From contig DATKCN010000237.1 in NCBI GenBank assembly GCA_035513175.1, forward strand, positions 1 to 9,128: 9,128 nucleotides of DNA. The letters run 5' to 3'. Below are positions 1 through 6,008 of this stretch, piece by piece. The number at the start of each line of letters is the position of its first letter. Position 1 is the first letter of the stretch. This DNA comes from DATKCN01 sp035513175 (GTDB lineage Bacteria > Chloroflexota > Chloroflexia > Thermomicrobiales > CFX8). The position numbers and the translations under genes are program-made. The notes beneath the pieces were generated by a model that saw only the letters and a program-made list of their open reading frames with translations, searched no databases and was not told where the DNA came from.

Positions 1-1
1 C

Positions 2-811
2 TTCGCGGACGGCCTGTGGCGGCTGAATGACGGCCGCTTCTTCCTGCCGGAGAACGCGAACGGCGTCACCAGCGTCAGCGGCTCGACGATGTTTACCTAC
101 CTGATGTTCGCGCTGATCATCGCCGCCGGTGTCTGGCAGGCCCGCAAGTTGCCCGCCGATGGCATCGATGTCGCGACGGTCAAGAACGTCACGCCTGGGC
201 AAACTGACGATCCGGTTTTCTGGAAGCTGCTCCTTGGCAACGCCTACTTCGCGATGCTCTGGATGCCGCTGCGCTTCTTCATCGGACGCCAGTGGCTGAC
301 CTCGGGCGAAGGCAAGCTGCGCAACGATGCCTGGATGGACGGCGGCTCGGCACTGGAAGGCTACTGGACCGGCGCGACGACCGTTCCTGAGGGCGCGACG
401 ACCAGCCGCATCACCTACAGCTGGTACCACGACTTCATCCAGTACATGCTCGACAACCAGTGGTACGAGTGGTTCGCCCCCGTCATTGCCATCGGTGAGG
501 CCCTGATCGGCCTGGGCCTGATTCTCGGAGCGCTCGTCGGACTGGCCGCCTTCTTCGGCACAGTGCTGAACGTCAACTTCCTGATGGCCGGCACGGTCAG
601 CAGCAATCCGGTCCTGTTCGGTCTGGGAGTCTTCGTGGTCCTCGGTTGGAAGGTCGCCGGCTACTGGGGCATTGACCGCTACCTGCTGCCGACCCTGGGC
701 GCCCCCTGGAGCTTCGGAACGCTGTTCAAGGGCAAGGGGATTGCATCGATGACACCCGGAGCGCCTGGCGGTCCTACCGCCCCCACCGGAGGCAACAAAG
801 CCGCAGCGTAA
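2..811 (+). CDS. DoxX-like integral membrane protein (5'-partial)
   Basis: The reading frame is open to the left edge, so the gene starts upstream of the window; the ATG at 89 is probably internal, because it has no good ribosome site and the 29 codons before it are open. The visible part has a hydrophobic helix just after that Met (FTYLMFALIIAAGVW). Next comes a segment with the DoxX-type pattern LRFFIGRQWLTSGEGKL, then a soluble loop rich in Trp and Tyr. Two or three further helices follow (around GEALIGLGLILGALVGLAAF and NPVLFGLGVFVVLGW), and a Gly/Pro/Ala-rich tail ends the protein. The DoxX/DoxD family includes the small subunit of thiosulfate:quinone oxidoreductase and many uncharacterised quinone-linked membrane proteins. 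No large subunit is visible here, so no substrate is assigned. A terminator follows, so it is the last gene of its transcript. Family membership is fairly secure; function is not. Confidence 0.75.
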   Translation, partial: FADGLWRLNDGRFFLPENANGVTSVSGSTMFTYLMFALIIAAGVWQARKLPADGIDVATVKNVTPGQTDDPVFWKLLLGNAYFAMLWMPLRFFIGRQWLTSGEGKLRNDAWMDGGSALEGYWTGATTVPEGATTSRITYSWYHDFIQYMLDNQWYEWFAPVIAIGEALIGLGLILGALVGLAAFFGTVLNVNFLMAGTVSSNPVLFGLGVFVVLGWKVAGYWGIDRYLLPTLGAPWSFGTLFKGKGIASMTPGAPGGPTAPTGGNKAAA

Positions 812-834
812 CCCGCCACGTCGCGGCAGAGTGC

Positions 835-870
835 AACGAATCCCGGTCATTAGGACCGGGGTTCGTTTTG
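835..870 (+). terminator. Intrinsic terminator of the DoxX-like gene
   Basis: A 14-bp stem (5' arm 835-848, 3' arm 854-867, one T-G wobble) closes a 5-nt loop ATTAG and runs into TTTT at 866-869. It starts 23 nt after the TAA of the DoxX-like gene. The strong GC core (CCCGGTC/GACCGGG) followed by T residues is a standard rho-independent terminator. It is the clearest one in the window. Confidence 0.9.
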
Positions 871-882
871 TGTTGCCGTAGA

Positions 883-906
883 TAGGGCCGAGGGGAGTGT
901 AGGGAT
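883..906 (+). repeat. Degenerate TAGGG-type heptad array
   Basis: Units TAGGGCC (883-889) and GAGGGGA (890-896) are followed, after a 3-nt slip, by TAGGGAT (900-906). The 11-mer at 885-895 (GGGCCGAGGGG) is exactly reverse-complementary to 979-989 in the array on the far side of this spacer, so the two form inverted arms about 83 nt apart. A perfect 14-bp palindrome, GGGATGCGCATCCC (915-928), lies between them. The array sits just past the DoxX terminator, with its TAG triplets in the plus sense. It is only weakly periodic by itself and gains support from the inverted partner. Confidence 0.5.
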
Positions 907-938
907 CGTGATGTGGGATGCGCATCCCGCCGGCCCGC

Positions 939-966
939 CGCGTTACACGTTACGCATTAGGCGTTA
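939..966 (-). repeat. TAACG-type heptad array, four units
   Basis: Read on the minus strand, four consecutive 7-bp units fit the consensus TAAYGYS, with TAA at 966, 959, 952 and 945. These positions fall in all three reading frames. The array lies downstream of the PIG-L gene, directly past a second array of a different unit (972-1006). The same unit recurs at 1751-1778 and 1833-1867. The periodicity is unambiguous; function is unknown. Confidence 0.85.
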
Positions 967-971
967 CGACT

Positions 972-1006
972 CTCCGCACCCCTCGGCCCCCGGCCCTCAT
1001 CCCTCA
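972..1006 (-). repeat. TGAGGG-type heptad array overlapping the PIG-L stop codon
   Basis: On the minus strand the units are TGAGGGA (1006-1000) and TGAGGGC (999-993), then three progressively degenerate copies down to 972. The first TGA is the actual stop codon of the PIG-L gene. Positions 979-989 are the exact inverted partner of 885-895. Two clean and three decayed copies suggest tandem duplication followed by drift. Confidence 0.7.
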
Positions 1007-1738
1007 GTCAAGCCAGACGTACGCAAACGCCTCGGCCAGCGCCAGGCCCGCCTGCTCGCCCATCTGGGCGGCGCGCAGGCCCATGCGGGACCGCACGCCA
1101 CCGACGAAGGCGGACGCCTGGCTCTCGTGCAGCTCCAGCGCCTCGACCTTGCGCTCGAAGCTGTCGGCAATGTCGATCCACAGGTTGTTCTCGGTCCCAC
1201 CGGCCAGCAGCAGCATATGGACGGAGTGCGGCTCCAGTCCTTCGGCGAGGTGGGATGGGAAGAAGCTCGCCAGGCGGCAGGAGGGGAACACGGCGGCCAG
1301 CGTGGCGAAGCCGACGGCGCGGTGGTCCGAGTGCTGGCGGAACATGCGGGTAAGGGGATCGTGGGTCAGCACCAGGTCGGCCTTCATGCGGCGGATCTCG
1401 CGCACGATGCGCTCGCGCAGCTCCAGCGTGTCGAACACCTCGCCATCCCGCTCGCGCAGGAAGATCACCTCATCCGCGCCCAGGTAGACTGCCGAGGCGC
1501 GCTGCTCCGTCTCGCGCTGGGCGATGAAGCGCGCCGGGTCGGCGATCTCCTCGTTCGGCACGCCCTTGTCGCCGGACGTGACGACGAGATAGCGCACCCG
1601 CGCGCCCGCTTGCGTCCAGCGCCCGACCGCCCCGGCGGCGAAGGCGTCCGGATCGTCCGGATGCGCGCCGACGATGAGCACGTTCTTCGCGGCCAGCACT
1701 TGCTGGAGCGCGGCGGGGTCCTGCTGGGGTGTCGACAT
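1004..1738 (-). CDS. PIG-L/LmbE-family zinc N-deacetylase
   Basis: A 244-residue protein of usual length for the family. LmbE/PIG-L enzymes (GlcNAc-PI de-N-acetylase, MshB, BshB) are zinc hydrolases that remove the acetyl group from N-acetylglucosamine-type substrates. Visible signatures are the N-terminal metal motif AHPDDPD (residues 25-31), TSGDKG (53-58), RETE (74-77) and the second metal/catalytic motif HSDH (135-138). The start is placed at the ATG at 1738 because a strong AAGGAGG lies 4 nt upstream. The frame stays open for 56 more codons to 1906, but that stretch is repeat DNA. No signal peptide is seen, so it is probably cytoplasmic. No partner enzyme of mycothiol or bacillithiol synthesis is nearby, so the substrate is unknown. 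It lies downstream of the rhomboid gene across a 233-nt repeat-bearing spacer. Oddity: PD replaces the more usual residues after AHPDD. Confidence 0.9.
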   Translation of the reverse strand: MSTPQQDPAALQQVLAAKNVLIVGAHPDDPDAFAAGAVGRWTQAGARVRYLVVTSGDKGVPNEEIADPARFIAQRETEQRASAVYLGADEVIFLRERDGEVFDTLELRERIVREIRRMKADLVLTHDPLTRMFRQHSDHRAVGFATLAAVFPSCRLASFFPSHLAEGLEPHSVHMLLLAGGTENNLWIDIADSFERKVEALELHESQASAFVGGVRSRMGLRAAQMGEQAGLALAEAFAYVWLD

Positions 1739-1742
1739 CCAG

Positions 1743-1749
1743 CCTCCTT
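1743..1749 (-). promoter_or_regulatory. Shine-Dalgarno of the PIG-L gene
   Basis: AAGGAGG on the minus strand lies 4 nt before the ATG at 1738. It is a near-perfect anti-16S complement and fixes the start against the longer open frame. Heptad repeats begin at 1751, one base beyond it. Confidence 0.8.
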
Positions 1750-1750
1750 G

Positions 1751-1867
1751 TAACGCGTAACGTGTACCGTGTAACGCGGGGAGGGCGAGAAATCCACTCG
1801 CCTCGGATCGCGCTATCCCGACCCGTCCGTCCCGCGTTACACGGTACGCGTTATGCGTTACACCGTA
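1751..1867. repeat. Inverted pair of TAACG-type heptad arrays with a 33-bp stem
   Basis: The left arm (1751-1778, four plus-strand units) and right arm (1833-1867, five minus-strand units) are near-exact inverted copies. A 28-nt core matches at 26 positions, and both arms share the variant unit TACCGTG at the equivalent place. Pairing continues inward through G/C bases to about 1781/1830, leaving a loop of about 48 nt. That loop contains a small hairpin, GGCGAG (1784-1789) with CTCGCC (1797-1802). The element fills the spacer between the rhomboid stop and the PIG-L ribosome site. If transcribed from upstream, the PIG-L leader could fold into a long hairpin close to the ribosome site. Such an effect is inference. 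Confidence 0.85.
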
Positions 1868-1971
1868 CGAAACAGTTCCCATTGTTTGCAGGGGGCACGA
1901 TACCATCTCAAGAAGGTCACACGTTCGGAGCGCCGCCAGCGAGACATAATCGTCGACGCATCACGCTTCAC

Positions 1972-2691
1972 TCACCCCCGCGCCCTGCGCAGGCGCTGCA
2001 CGGCGCGGGGGTCGCGGAAGACCCAGACGAGCACGACGCCGGTGAGGAAGCCGCCGATGTGGGCCCAGTAGGCGACGCCGCCGGAGTGGCTGGTTTCCGG
2101 GCCGAGCATGGCGTAGCCGGCCAGGAATTGCAGCACGATCCAGAAGCCGATGACGAGCAGCGCGGGCAGGGCGATGATGGTGACGAAGATGCCCAGGAAC
2201 ACCAGCACGCGCACCCGCGCGCCGGGGAAGAGCAGCAGGTAGGCGGCCATGACGCCGGAGATGGCCCCGCTGGCGCCGACCATTGGCACGGTCGAGTCCG
2301 GCGCGATGGCGACCTGCAGCGCGACGGCCCCGATGCCGCCCAGGAGATAGAAGATGAGAAAGCGGACGTGACCCATGGCGTCCTCGACGTTGTCACCGAA
2401 GACCCACAGGAAGAGCATGTTGCCGCCCAGGTGCAGCCAGCCGCCGTGTATGAACATCGAGCTGAACACGGTCACCCAGATCGGCGCGTCGATGCCGGAG
2501 TAGATGTCCTGCATGGCGCGGATCTCCTGGGGAATGACGCCCCAGGAGACGAAGAAGCGGTCCAGCGCGCCGCTGCCTTCAGCGGCCAGGCTGAGCTGAT
2601 AGATGAACACGCCGATGTTGGCCAGGATCAACAGCGCGACGACGATCTGAGGCCGGATCTTGCCGCGGATCTCGTCACCAATCGGGATCAC
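1972..2691 (-). CDS. Rhomboid-family intramembrane serine protease
   Basis: A 239-residue polytopic membrane protein. Rhomboids cleave transmembrane substrates inside the bilayer with a Ser-His dyad. Visible features are a first helix at about 15-32, the loop-helix motif HGGWLHLGGN (82-91, with the oxyanion-type H87 and N91), catalytic Ser141 in GASG (139-142) preceding helix 4, and catalytic His211 in AHIGGF in the last core helix. A short basic C-terminus ends the protein. Six or seven helices and no extra domain match a bacterial single-domain rhomboid. The start is GTG at 2691: a TGA lies two codons upstream in frame, and GAAAGG about 7 nt upstream is a modest ribosome site. An inverted-repeat element separates it from the YtxH mini-gene upstream. 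The substrate is unknown. Confidence 0.93.
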   Translation of the reverse strand: MIPIGDEIRGKIRPQIVVALLILANIGVFIYQLSLAAEGSGALDRFFVSWGVIPQEIRAMQDIYSGIDAPIWVTVFSSMFIHGGWLHLGGNMLFLWVFGDNVEDAMGHVRFLIFYLLGGIGAVALQVAIAPDSTVPMVGASGAISGVMAAYLLLFPGARVRVLVFLGIFVTIIALPALLVIGFWIVLQFLAGYAMLGPETSHSGGVAYWAHIGGFLTGVVLVWVFRDPRAVQRLRRARG

Positions 2692-2705
2692 GCGTCAGCC
2701 TTTCG

Positions 2706-2868
2706 AGCGGGTAGGGGAGGCCCCGCGTGGCCTCCCGGGCTGGACCCCATGCAGTCCGGCGCGGGCGTTCCAACGTCGCCGACAGGGCTGGTGACCACCG
2801 AGACGCCGGCGCCGGGAGGCCACGCGGGCCTCCCTAACACATCCCCTACCCGCCACCCGCTATCCGCT
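2706..2868. repeat. Nested inverted-repeat element with heptad termini
   Basis: The outer 12-mer GCGGGTAGGGGA (2707-2718) is exactly reverse-complementary to 2842-2853. Just inside, 2715-2738 and 2812-2834 are inverted copies differing by one base of length. Each of those is itself a hairpin, GGGAGGCC with GGCCTCCC around a 5-6 nt loop. The right arm carries four AGCGGRT-like heptads (2841-2868, minus sense) and the left arm two (2706-2719, plus sense). The element of about 160 bp resembles a MITE or REP-type palindromic repeat. It contains no credible gene, no transposase is nearby, and no target duplication was recognised. It spans the whole spacer between the YtxH mini-gene and the rhomboid gene. 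Confidence 0.85.
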
Positions 2869-3000
2869 CGCATCGCCCCGCCGCATGATCCTGGCTTTGA
2901 GTCGCTCGCGGGTATCGGCGCCGCTGTTGGGGGCGAAGAGCAGCCCGGCGACGAGGCCCCAGGTGAAGAACTTCATCGCGGTTCGCGCGCGGGTCAGCAT
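2860..3000 (-). CDS. YtxH-like mini-protein, 46 residues
   Basis: A very short gene: ATG at 3000, TAG at 2862-2860, with AAGGAG 8 nt before the start and an in-frame TAG upstream that rules out a longer form. The product has one hydrophobic segment (about residues 10-23, MKFFTWGLVAGLLF). APNSGADTRERL (23-34) follows, the pattern that marks YtxH-type proteins (membrane helix, then APxSGxxTRxxL), and the tail is basic. It is half a typical YtxH protein or less, with no long C-terminal region. It lies 54 nt downstream of a second YtxH-like gene on the same strand, which supports co-transcription and an origin as a pair. YtxH proteins are linked to general stress in Bacillus; no molecular role is established. 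Its stop codon lies inside a heptad array. Confidence 0.85.
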   Translation of the reverse strand: MLTRARTAMKFFTWGLVAGLLFAPNSGADTRERLKARIMRRGDASG

Positions 3001-3008
3001 CGTGCGCG

Positions 3009-3014
3009 CTCCTT
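3009..3014 (-). promoter_or_regulatory. Shine-Dalgarno of the YtxH mini-gene
   Basis: AAGGAG (minus strand) lies 8 nt upstream of the ATG at 3000. This ideal spacing is the main evidence that the 46-codon frame is translated. Confidence 0.75.
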
Positions 3015-3054
3015 CCTATATTAATGGTTGCGTGACGACGAGGCGCCGTCGCGG

Positions 3055-3468
3055 TCAGCCCTGGTCGTCGGTCGGACGGGTGGTGGCTGCTCGCGTGGTT
3101 GTGGCTGCGGCCAACTCGTTCCTCTCGGTGGTGTCCTCCGCGAGCGTCATGCCATCGTGCGTTGTCATGGTCCCATGCGCGGCCACATCAGCCTCGGCAG
3201 CCACATGCTCGCCGAACGGCAGCGGCGACTTGGCGACCAGGTCGACGGCTATCCCACGGCCGGTCTCCACCAGGTGCTTCCCGGATGTGGCCAGGCCCGT
3301 CGCGCGCTCCTTCATGGGCTCCAGGTCTCCAACCCGCTCCATGACCTTCTCGCGCGTCTGCGCGCCGGACAGCGGCGTGAGCGCCAGCGTCACCAGCGCG
3401 CCGGAAACCGCGCCGACAATGACCCCGGCGATGAATGCAAAGTCGTGACGACTCTCTTCCCGGCGCAT
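3055..3468 (-). CDS. YtxH-like membrane-anchored protein
   Basis: A 137-residue protein beginning MRREES, chosen because a GGAGGAGGG ribosome site lies just upstream (AGGAGG at 3474-3479, 5-nt spacer); the open frame extends further but without a better site. One membrane helix spans residues 11-31 (FIAGVIVGAVSGALVTLAL). It is followed by the YtxH-type motif TPLSGAQTREK (31-41), then a polar helical stretch and a low-complexity Thr/Ala/Glu-rich tail ending TRPTDDQG. The expected topology is a short N-terminus, one anchor and a soluble C-terminal region. The next gene on this strand is a shortened relative. It is divergent from sucC across 243 nt that must carry both promoters. The motif assigns the family, but no biochemical function can be given. 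Confidence 0.8.
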   Translation of the reverse strand: MRREESRHDFAFIAGVIVGAVSGALVTLALTPLSGAQTREKVMERVGDLEPMKERATGLATSGKHLVETGRGIAVDLVAKSPLPFGEHVAAEADVAAHGTMTTHDGMTLAEDTTERNELAAATTTRAATTRPTDDQG

Positions 3469-3611
3469 CCTGCCCTCCTCCACTGGTTCGGAGCCGTGCT
3501 CGCCGTGCCGCACATGGCTCTCCGGGTGACGCGCCGCGCGCGACGCCACCGGCGAGGGATTATCCCACGCGCGAACAGTCTCCGCGACTGCCACGTATCA
3601 AGATCGGCGCC

Positions 3612-3652
3612 CTGACGCTGCCGCCGGAACGCCGTATATGACGTGCTATCAT
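3612..3652 (+). promoter_or_regulatory. Candidate sigma-70-type promoter for sucCD
   Basis: CTGACG (3612-3617) and TATATG (3635-3640) are separated by 17 nt and each match four of six consensus bases. An overlapping alternative is the extended -10 TGCTATCAT (3644-3652), which has no clear -35. Either places initiation some 50-60 nt before the sucC start. The match is only moderate, and no operator was recognised. Confidence 0.4.
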
Positions 3653-3696
3653 CGAGCGGCCGACCAGGCGCACGCTGGCGGGGCGCGCCGGATCAT

Positions 3697-3702
3697 GGAA
3701 GG
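3697..3702 (+). promoter_or_regulatory. Shine-Dalgarno of sucC
   Basis: GGAAGG lies 9 nt before the GTG at 3712. It decides for that GTG over the ATG at 3643, which would add 23 residues not seen in the family. Confidence 0.65.
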
Positions 3703-3711
3703 CATGGGCGT

Positions 3712-4854
3712 GTGAATATTCACGAATACCAGGCCGCCGAATTGCTGGCAGCGCACGGCATTCCCGTCAATCCGGGGCAGATGGTGACCGACGCCGACGC
3801 GGCGGCGGCGGCCTACGAGCGTCTGGCCGGCGCCGGGGGACGCGTCGCGCTGAAGGCGCAGGTGCACACCGGCGGGCGCGGTAAGGCGGGCGGGATCAAG
3901 CTCGCGTCATCGGCCCGCGAGGCGCGCGAACTGGCCGGGCAGATTCTCGGCATGGACATCAACGGGCACACCGTCCACCGTCTGCTGGTCGTCCCGGCGG
4001 TCGACATCGACCGCGAGTATTACCTGGGCATCATCCTGGACCGTGGCGCGCGGGGCGTCACCCTGATGGCCAGCGCCGAAGGGGGCGTCGACATCGAGGA
4101 GGTGGCCCGCGAGACGCCCGAGAAGATCATCAAAATCACGGCGGATCCGCTACTGGGCCTGCTCGACTACCAGGCGCGGCAGGTCGCGTTCGGGCTGGGG
4201 ATCGAGCAGCCGCTGATCAACGGCTTCGTCAGCATCGCCAAGTCGCTCTACACCGCCTTTGTCTCCAGCGATGCCTCGCTGGCCGAGATCAACCCTCTCA
4301 TTCTGACAAAGGACGGCCGCTGGCTGGCGATCGACTCGAAGGTCAGCCTGGACGACAGTGCCCTGCCGCGCCATCCCGGCTACGAAGCCCTGCGCGACAT
4401 GCGCGAGGAGAACGAGACGGAGCTGCGCGCGAAGGCGAACGGCATCTCGTTCGTCAAGCTGGACGGCGACATCGGCTGCGTGGTGAACGGCGCCGGGCTG
4501 GCGATGGCGACCATGGACGCCGTCAAGCTCTACGGCGGCGAGCCGGCCAACTTCCTCGATGTCGGGGGCGGCGCAAGCGCCGAGCAGGTGACGCTGGCGC
4601 TGGAGCTGATCCTCGAGGATCCCGGCATCAAGGCCATCCTCTTCAATATATTCGGCGGCATTACGCGCTGCGATGTCGTGGCGCGGGGCATCCTGGCGGC
4701 GCTGGAGCAGATCGACGTGCGCGTGCCGATGGTGATCCGCCTGGTCGGCACCAATCAGGAGGAGGGGCGCGCCATCCTGGCCGAGGCGGGCATCACCGCC
4801 GTCGACACGATGAGTGAAGCGGCCCAGCGGGCGGTGCGAGCGGTTAGCGGATAG
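3712..4854 (+). CDS. sucC: Succinyl-CoA synthetase (ADP-forming) beta subunit
   Basis: A 380-residue ATP-grasp protein, close to the usual 385-390. With SucD it interconverts succinyl-CoA + ADP/GDP + phosphate and succinate + CoA + ATP/GTP, the substrate-level phosphorylation step of the TCA cycle, in the cytoplasm. Signatures are the family N-terminus NIHEYQAAELL, the nucleotide-grip KAQVHTGGRGKAGG (48-61), ASAEGGVDIEEVA (120-132), metal-ligand regions AEINPL (191-196, Asn194) and IDSKVSLDD (207-215, Asp208), GGEPANFLDVGGG (275-287), FNIFGGITRCDVVARGI (311-327) and RLVGTNQEEG (343-352). The start is GTG at 3712, because the family begins at this NIHEYQ. ATP or GTP preference cannot be read with confidence. 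The stop TAG falls within a 7-bp repeat array, and 115 nt rather than a tight junction separates it from sucD. Confidence 0.97.
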   Translation: MNIHEYQAAELLAAHGIPVNPGQMVTDADAAAAAYERLAGAGGRVALKAQVHTGGRGKAGGIKLASSAREARELAGQILGMDINGHTVHRLLVVPAVDIDREYYLGIILDRGARGVTLMASAEGGVDIEEVARETPEKIIKITADPLLGLLDYQARQVAFGLGIEQPLINGFVSIAKSLYTAFVSSDASLAEINPLILTKDGRWLAIDSKVSLDDSALPRHPGYEALRDMREENETELRAKANGISFVKLDGDIGCVVNGAGLAMATMDAVKLYGGEPANFLDVGGGASAEQVTLALELILEDPGIKAILFNIFGGITRCDVVARGILAALEQIDVRVPMVIRLVGTNQEEGRAILAEAGITAVDTMSEAAQRAVRAVSG

Positions 4855-4880
4855 GGGCTGTTGGCTTGGCGGTAACAGGT
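4839..4880 (+). repeat. TAGCGG-type heptad array across the sucC stop codon
   Basis: AGCGGTT (4839-4845), AGCGGAT (4846-4852) and AGGGGCT (4853-4859) are consecutive 7-bp units. More diverged units with the same fifth and seventh bases continue to 4880. In the T-register they contain TAG at 4845, TAG at 4852 (the real sucC stop) and TAA at 4873. The first 12 nt pair with the array before sucD at 11 of 12 positions. The first three units are clear; the later ones may be chance. Confidence 0.7.
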
Positions 4881-4916
4881 CGGAGACACGCGGACATGGC
4901 GGCATCTACCTTCAAT

Positions 4917-4951
4917 CTCCTCACCGCTCACCGTTCACCGCTCACCGCTCG
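4917..4951 (-). repeat. TGAGCGG heptad array before sucD
   Basis: Read on the minus strand, units of consensus TGARCGG repeat every 7 bp between 4951 and 4924, with a diverged unit to 4917. TGA falls at 4944, 4937, 4930 and 4923, so all three minus-strand frames are closed. The array ends 5 nt before the sucD ribosome site. It is the inverted counterpart of the array at the sucC end. Confidence 0.85.
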
Positions 4952-4956
4952 CGACG

Positions 4957-4962
4957 AAGGAG
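4957..4962 (+). promoter_or_regulatory. Shine-Dalgarno of sucD
   Basis: AAGGAG lies 7 nt before the GTG at 4970. It fixes that start; the frame is open 52 codons further upstream, but only through repeat DNA and the sucC end. Confidence 0.8.
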
Positions 4963-4969
4963 CGACCAG

Positions 4970-5842
<873 letters not shown>

Positions 5843-6008
5843 ATCGCGGGAGCGCTGAGCGGCAGCATTTCAGTCACATCCACCTCGCACTATTACCCGC
5901 ACTTCGGCAGTCAAGGCTGCGCCATGCGCTGTGAGGCGCGTCACAACGTTGCCGAACACGTGATGCGTGCGCGCACCGTTCATATGAGTCACGTCAACTG
6001 GGTGGCGA

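Noticed and set aside
883..1006. CRISPR-like short repeats
   Set aside because: Units are 7 bp and directly tandem, with no unique spacers and no cas genes nearby.
908..1753. Long plus-strand frame of 281 codons opposite the PIG-L gene
   Set aside because: Low-complexity Ala/Gly/His/Arg-rich translation with no motif. It is the complementary shadow of a gene with clear catalytic motifs in high-GC DNA.
1739..1906. N-terminal extension of the PIG-L protein to 1906
   Set aside because: The extra 56 codons translate the heptad repeats, and a strong Shine-Dalgarno sits at the internal ATG at 1738.
1972..1992. Another heptad array at the rhomboid stop (TGAGTGA and following)
   Set aside because: Only two poor units can be aligned, too few to distinguish from chance.
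2688..2873. 61-residue minus-strand frame
   Set aside because: It coincides with the inverted-repeat element 2706-2868; its Pro/Gly-rich translation is that of the palindromes.
1729..3024. Plus-strand frame of 431 codons opposite rhomboid
   Set aside because: It spans three intergenic repeat regions, and its translation is a His/Asp/Ala-rich antisense artefact. The minus strand encodes an intact rhomboid.
3469..3711. Riboswitch or attenuator in the YtxH/sucC divergent region
   Set aside because: Only one small hairpin (CAGTC/GACTG) is seen, with no conserved riboswitch core and no terminator.
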